Source: Chromatiales bacterium (GTDB taxonomy: Bacteria; Pseudomonadota; Gammaproteobacteria; Thiohalospirales; Thiohalospiraceae). Taken from it: DNA of 12,243 nt. The notes beneath the pieces were generated by a model, which saw nothing but the letters and a program-made list of their open reading frames with translations, searched no databases and was not told where the DNA came from. Positions 10,901-12,243 of the stretch are shown here, piece after piece. How positions within the stretch are numbered: position 1 is the first letter of the stretch; every line of letters starts with the position of its first letter. The translations under genes were made by a program, and so were the position numbers. Location: assembly GCA_026984715.1 (NCBI GenBank), contig JALSRO010000269.1:1-12243 (forward strand). The letters run 5' to 3'.

Positions 10901-11249
10901 CAGTTCTGGTTCGCTAATGGCAATTGGTACTGAAACGGATCCTGTTCTGTTTACGGGACTTGAGCAAGTACCGGGTTACTGGGGGGGGATTGAGTTTTAT
11001 CGCAGTAACAGTGCCGACAACCAATTGGATTATGTGATAGTTGAATATGCCGGAGCGGGAGACCCATTGAGTTCCGGAAACATTACTTCAGTCTGTTTTC
11101 CCTCTACACCCACACGTTTCAGCGTGACAAACAGCGTCATAAAGGACAGTTTCGGCTGGGGGGTTTACAGATATGGCGGTGAAAGTGATGGCTGCTATAT
11201 CACGTTAACCAACAATACATACAGCAACAATGCATCGGGTGATTTCTGA
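7995..11249 (+). CDS. Large multidomain lipoprotein: FN3, Calx-beta and beta-helix repeats
   Basis: This 1084-residue protein has a lipoprotein signal. A basic N-terminus and a hydrophobic stretch end in the lipobox LVGC with Cys28, and Ser at +2 fits outer-membrane sorting. A Gly/Ser/Asp linker follows. A carboxypeptidase-regulatory-like fold lies at about 50-103 (GTAATGEPLTNATITV, DANGKFEIKDL). The block at about 104-245 I cannot name. Fibronectin type III domains are at about 249-332 and 342-429 (second: YCYKVAAYDAAGNES). A Calx-beta domain is at about 437-546 (VSFSAAAYSVSEN, EGDETVNLSLSNP). From about 575 to the end are beta-helix-like repeats (PGVRLEF, GASLYAVG, PGYWGGIEFYRSNS). They include two near-identical 182-residue units at 629-810 and 811-992 and a partial third from 993. 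The domains suggest surface binding or adhesion; no catalytic motif is seen. AAGGAG at 7982-7987 gives a strong start. Confidence 0.9.
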   Translation: MRYLTSKKNIKPFKYLLLGIAMAILVGCSGGSGGGCADDDSCPGDIIGTGIRGTAATGEPLTNATITVKSRSGAIKTATSDANGKFEIKDLDDDGPYLLRVKNRDGKFLYSVAHKGDSNTITRNIHPYTDLIIRNWFQTQGQSIDSVFSGNAAISNMPTEQAVNAIKSEIHNIVAQVLASNGAADIDLLSTPFDANGTGFDAFLDNSPVIINNSRVTVVINDPVTDIQNVVINGIGLDTDLTTSNDNVPSTPENVRALPASTTEILVAWEASTDDKGVAGYNIFRNGTLVGTTPYPVFTDKGLSANTNYIYEVEAVDGRGQKSAKSMATASIMLDKPDTMAPPVPTELTSTANGNDIHLGWTQDQVNDVFGFKILRGSRGNVTAEIAKVTSTSYMDFGLAPATEYCYKVAAYDAAGNESAASEEACVTTGGTISGPSTVSFSAAAYSVSENSSSITITVSRSGDISKAVSVDYSASPGTAADGEDFSAVSGTLSWAANDGSAKTFEVQIISDSATEGDETVNLSLSNPSADTAIGANATAILTIIDYVVGVCNGEITNSTITEDTILSEPCYKVPNGIRVENPAKLTISPGVRLEFAAGTKLQVNKGASLYAVGQQDQPIVITAMEATPGYWGGIEFYRSNSINNQLDYVTVEYGVINIGTVSFPSDPARLSIRNTVSRYASDLGIYIYDSSVQLGSFENNTLTLNDRPVSLPAEMVGMLGSDSRYSGNTDDRIHVFDQDIVTAQTWKKLDVPYYMQDGSRYDIDAALIIEAGVLLEFNSGSKLQISSSGSLKAIGTMAAPILFTGLEKTPGYWDGIEFYRSNSTNNQLDYVTVEYGVINIGTVSFPSDPARLSIRNTVSRYASDLGMHIYDSSVQLGSFENNTLTLNDRPVKLPAEMVGVLGSDSQYSGNTDDRIHVFDQDIVTAQTWKKLDVPYYMQDSSRYDVNAALIIDAGVSLEFNSGSKLQVSSSGSLMAIGTETDPVLFTGLEQVPGYWGGIEFYRSNSADNQLDYVIVEYAGAGDPLSSGNITSVCFPSTPTRFSVTNSVIKDSFGWGVYRYGGESDGCYITLTNNTYSNNASGDF
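9879..10424 (+). repeat. 546-base tandem repeat, copy 1
   Basis: This is the first copy of an in-frame tandem unit (182 codons) inside the lipoprotein gene, phased from the sequence CCGGGTTACTGG. It matches the next 546 bases closely, mostly with third-position differences. Long stretches are identical, for example those coding for NNQLDYVTVEYGVINIGTVS and NTDDRIHVFDQDIVTAQTWK. Upstream of 9879 the similarity persists only at protein level, so the DNA-level duplication begins about here. The copy contains a run of eight G at 9889-9896. Confidence 0.9.
10425..10970 (+). repeat. 546-base tandem repeat, copy 2
   Basis: This is the second copy, exactly 546 bases downstream and in frame, which points to a recent intragenic duplication. 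Amino-acid changes from copy 1 are few: WGG to WDG at the start, IYIYD to MHIYD, VSLP to VKLP, GMLGSDSRY to GVLGSDSQY and DGSRYDID to DSSRYDVN. The eight-G run of copies 1 and 3 is interrupted here (GGGATGG). Confidence 0.9.
10971..11049 (+). repeat. 546-base tandem repeat, partial copy 3
   Basis: The first roughly 79 bases of the unit recur a third time, coding for PGYWGGIEFYRSNS, NQLDY and VEY, with more substitutions than between copies 1 and 2. At 11050 the frame leaves the repeat and codes for a distinct C-terminal cap (AGAGDPLSSGNITSVCFPS onward) with two cysteines. The cap probably closes the beta-helix. A run of eight G lies at 10981-10988. Confidence 0.85.
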
Positions 11250-11268
11250 TATGCAAGCAGCATTCGGA

Positions 11269-11298
11269 GCAGCGGGGTGGCTTGTGTCACTCCGTTGC
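11269..11298 (+). terminator. Stem-loop after the lipoprotein gene; possible weak terminator
   Basis: GCAGCGGGGTG (11269-11279) pairs with CACTCCGTTGC (11288-11298) over 11 positions, including two G-T wobbles, around an 8-base loop. It starts 20 bases after the lipoprotein stop. No T-run follows, so as an intrinsic terminator it would be poor. It may instead stabilise the 3' end of the message or partly reduce read-through into the next gene. Confidence 0.35.
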
Positions 11299-11326
11299 CA
11301 AGTTGCTATGCAGCCCGGTCTGGTTA

Positions 11327-11335
11327 TGGTATTAT
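11327..11335 (+). promoter_or_regulatory. Possible extended -10 promoter of the CsgG-like gene
   Basis: TGGTATTAT combines the extended -10 element (TGn) with a -10 box one mismatch from consensus. No good -35 box is found at 16-18 bases upstream, which extended -10 promoters can tolerate. Transcription would start near 11342 and give a leader of about 88 bases before the ATG at 11430. The match is short and could be chance. Confidence 0.33.
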
Positions 11336-11342
11336 CGGAAAG

Positions 11343-11372
11343 CTAACCTGCTGATATCTAACCTGTTAACAG
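11343..11372. promoter_or_regulatory. Direct repeats and palindrome in the CsgG-like gene leader
   Basis: CTAACCTG occurs at 11343-11350 and again at 11358-11365, a 15-base spacing. The second copy overlaps the perfect palindrome CTGTTAACAG at 11363-11372. The cluster lies just downstream of the candidate -10 box, a place where repressors often bind. I do not recognise the motif as a known operator, so this is only a candidate site. Confidence 0.3.
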
Positions 11373-11429
11373 ATGAATGGTCTGCAGTTGAATGCCAGGT
11401 TTTTCAAACAAAACAAGGGGAGAAGAGAG

Positions 11430-12243
11430 ATGACAGCGAAGGGAAATATGCTGATAACCGGGGTTTTTGTCTGCTCGATCTTTGCTTTGTCGGGTTGTAT
11501 GAGTACGATGCCGGCAATGGGAGGAGGGCAGGGCGGAGGAACGGTTACCGGCTCAGCTGGTGGGGGTTCAACGCAGAATGCAAACAGCCAGCTGGCAAAG
11601 TGTGATGAAACATTGGGTACGGTATCGGTGTTTGAGGATCGCTCCTTGCCATGGTGGTCTATCTATCAACGGCGTGCACCAAGGTTGGGAAGTACCATTC
11701 CGGTGATCCGGCTTATGATTCAGCAATCCGGTTGCTTTGTAGTGGTAGAGCGTGGTGCGGCCATGAAGGCTATGGAAGCCGAGCGGGAACTGATGAGCTC
11801 CGGAGAGATGCGACAGGGAAGCAATTTTGGCAAAGGGCAAATGGTTGCTGCGGATTATACGCTTAGCCCATCGATTCAGTTTGCACAAAAAGGGACAGGG
11901 GGAGTAGGTGCGATTGCAGGTGCACTGTTTGGCCCTGTTGCTTCTGTTGTGGCGGGTGGCTTCAAGAAAAACGAAGCGGCAACAACACTCCTTCTGGTTG
12001 ATAACCGAACCGGTGTACAGGTTTCCGCAGCTGTCGGAAATGCCAAGAATTATGACTTCAGCCTGTTCGGGGGCCTGTTCGGTGGAGCAGGGCTGGGTGG
12101 TGCCGGCGCCTTCTCAAATACCCCGGAGGGAAAAATTATTACCGCGTCGTTTGCAGATTCGTTTAACCAAATGGTCAAGGCGTTGAAAAACTATAAGGCC
12201 CAGAAAATAAAAGGGGGGCTGGGTAAAGGGGGCAGATTGGAGG
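11430..12243 (+). CDS. CsgG/HfaB-family outer-membrane lipoprotein, 3' end beyond window
   Basis: An open frame runs from ATG 11430 to the right edge with no stop, giving 271 residues so far. It has a lipoprotein signal with lipobox LSGC and Cys23, followed by a glycine-rich linker (GGGQGGGTVTGSAGGGS). The next part matches the CsgG/HfaB family: GTVSVFEDR, VIRLMIQQSGCFVVVERG, AERELMSSGEMRQGSNFGKG and MVAADYTLSPSIQFAQKG. The region LLLVDNRTGVQVSA leads into TASFADSFNQMVKALKNYKA. CsgG of curli systems is a lipidated outer-membrane secretion channel, and HfaB acts in holdfast anchoring. Many relatives have no known substrate, so pore formation here is inference. GGGGAG at 11417-11422, 7 bases before the ATG, is a strong ribosome binding site. 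The ending resembles the usual C-terminus of such proteins, so the stop is probably close by. Neighbouring csgE, csgF or curlin genes are not seen. Confidence 0.82.
   Translation, partial: MTAKGNMLITGVFVCSIFALSGCMSTMPAMGGGQGGGTVTGSAGGGSTQNANSQLAKCDETLGTVSVFEDRSLPWWSIYQRRAPRLGSTIPVIRLMIQQSGCFVVVERGAAMKAMEAERELMSSGEMRQGSNFGKGQMVAADYTLSPSIQFAQKGTGGVGAIAGALFGPVASVVAGGFKKNEAATTLLLVDNRTGVQVSAAVGNAKNYDFSLFGGLFGGAGLGGAGAFSNTPEGKIITASFADSFNQMVKALKNYKAQKIKGGLGKGGRLE

Noticed and set aside
9879..11049. The repeats as a CRISPR array or insertion sequence
   Set aside because: The units are 546 bases, directly joined, in frame and coding for a beta-helix protein. There are no spacers, terminal inverted repeats or transposase.
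11282..11605. 107-codon + strand frame before and over the CsgG-like gene
   Set aside because: It overlaps the CsgG-like gene in another frame, has no ribosome binding site and no family resemblance, and its first part crosses the predicted hairpin and promoter.

Overview
The window looks like chromosomal DNA from a non-enteric gammaproteobacterium. The evidence is the conserved order hflX-hflK-hflC-DUF2065(yjeT)-hisZ-purA and a free-standing HisZ, which goes with the short form of HisG and is absent from enterics. I cannot name the species. Every gene I can support is on the + strand.

Left part (1-6753, GC-rich core genome). hflX enters from beyond the left edge. It is followed by hflK and hflC, which overlap by 4 bases (ATGA) and encode the membrane partners of FtsH. 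Next come a small two-helix DUF2065 membrane protein, hisZ (regulatory subunit of ATP phosphoribosyltransferase) and purA (adenylosuccinate synthetase). After a 108-base gap lies a SixA-type histidine phosphatase. The spacing from hflX to purA suggests one long operon of housekeeping functions: ribosome rescue, membrane proteolysis control, and histidine and purine synthesis.

Middle (6754-7163). About 390 bases have no convincing gene. At the far end is an excellent sigma70-type promoter (TTGACA, 17-base spacer, TATTAT). Its -10 box lies inside a perfect 9-4-9 inverted repeat, and that repeat abuts the most likely start codon of the next gene.

Right part (7164-12243, visibly more AT-rich, accessory in character). 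A DUF6502-type protein with a predicted winged-helix fold is followed 15 bases later by a 1084-residue lipoprotein. That lipoprotein carries a carboxypeptidase-regulatory-like domain, two fibronectin type III domains, a Calx-beta domain and a beta-helix region. The beta-helix region grew by tandem duplication of a 546-base (182-residue) unit. A third gene, open to the right edge, encodes a CsgG/HfaB-family outer-membrane lipoprotein with its own ribosome binding site and a possible extended -10 promoter. My working idea, an inference, is a cell-surface module: a DNA-binding regulator, a large surface lipoprotein and a CsgG-like outer-membrane component.
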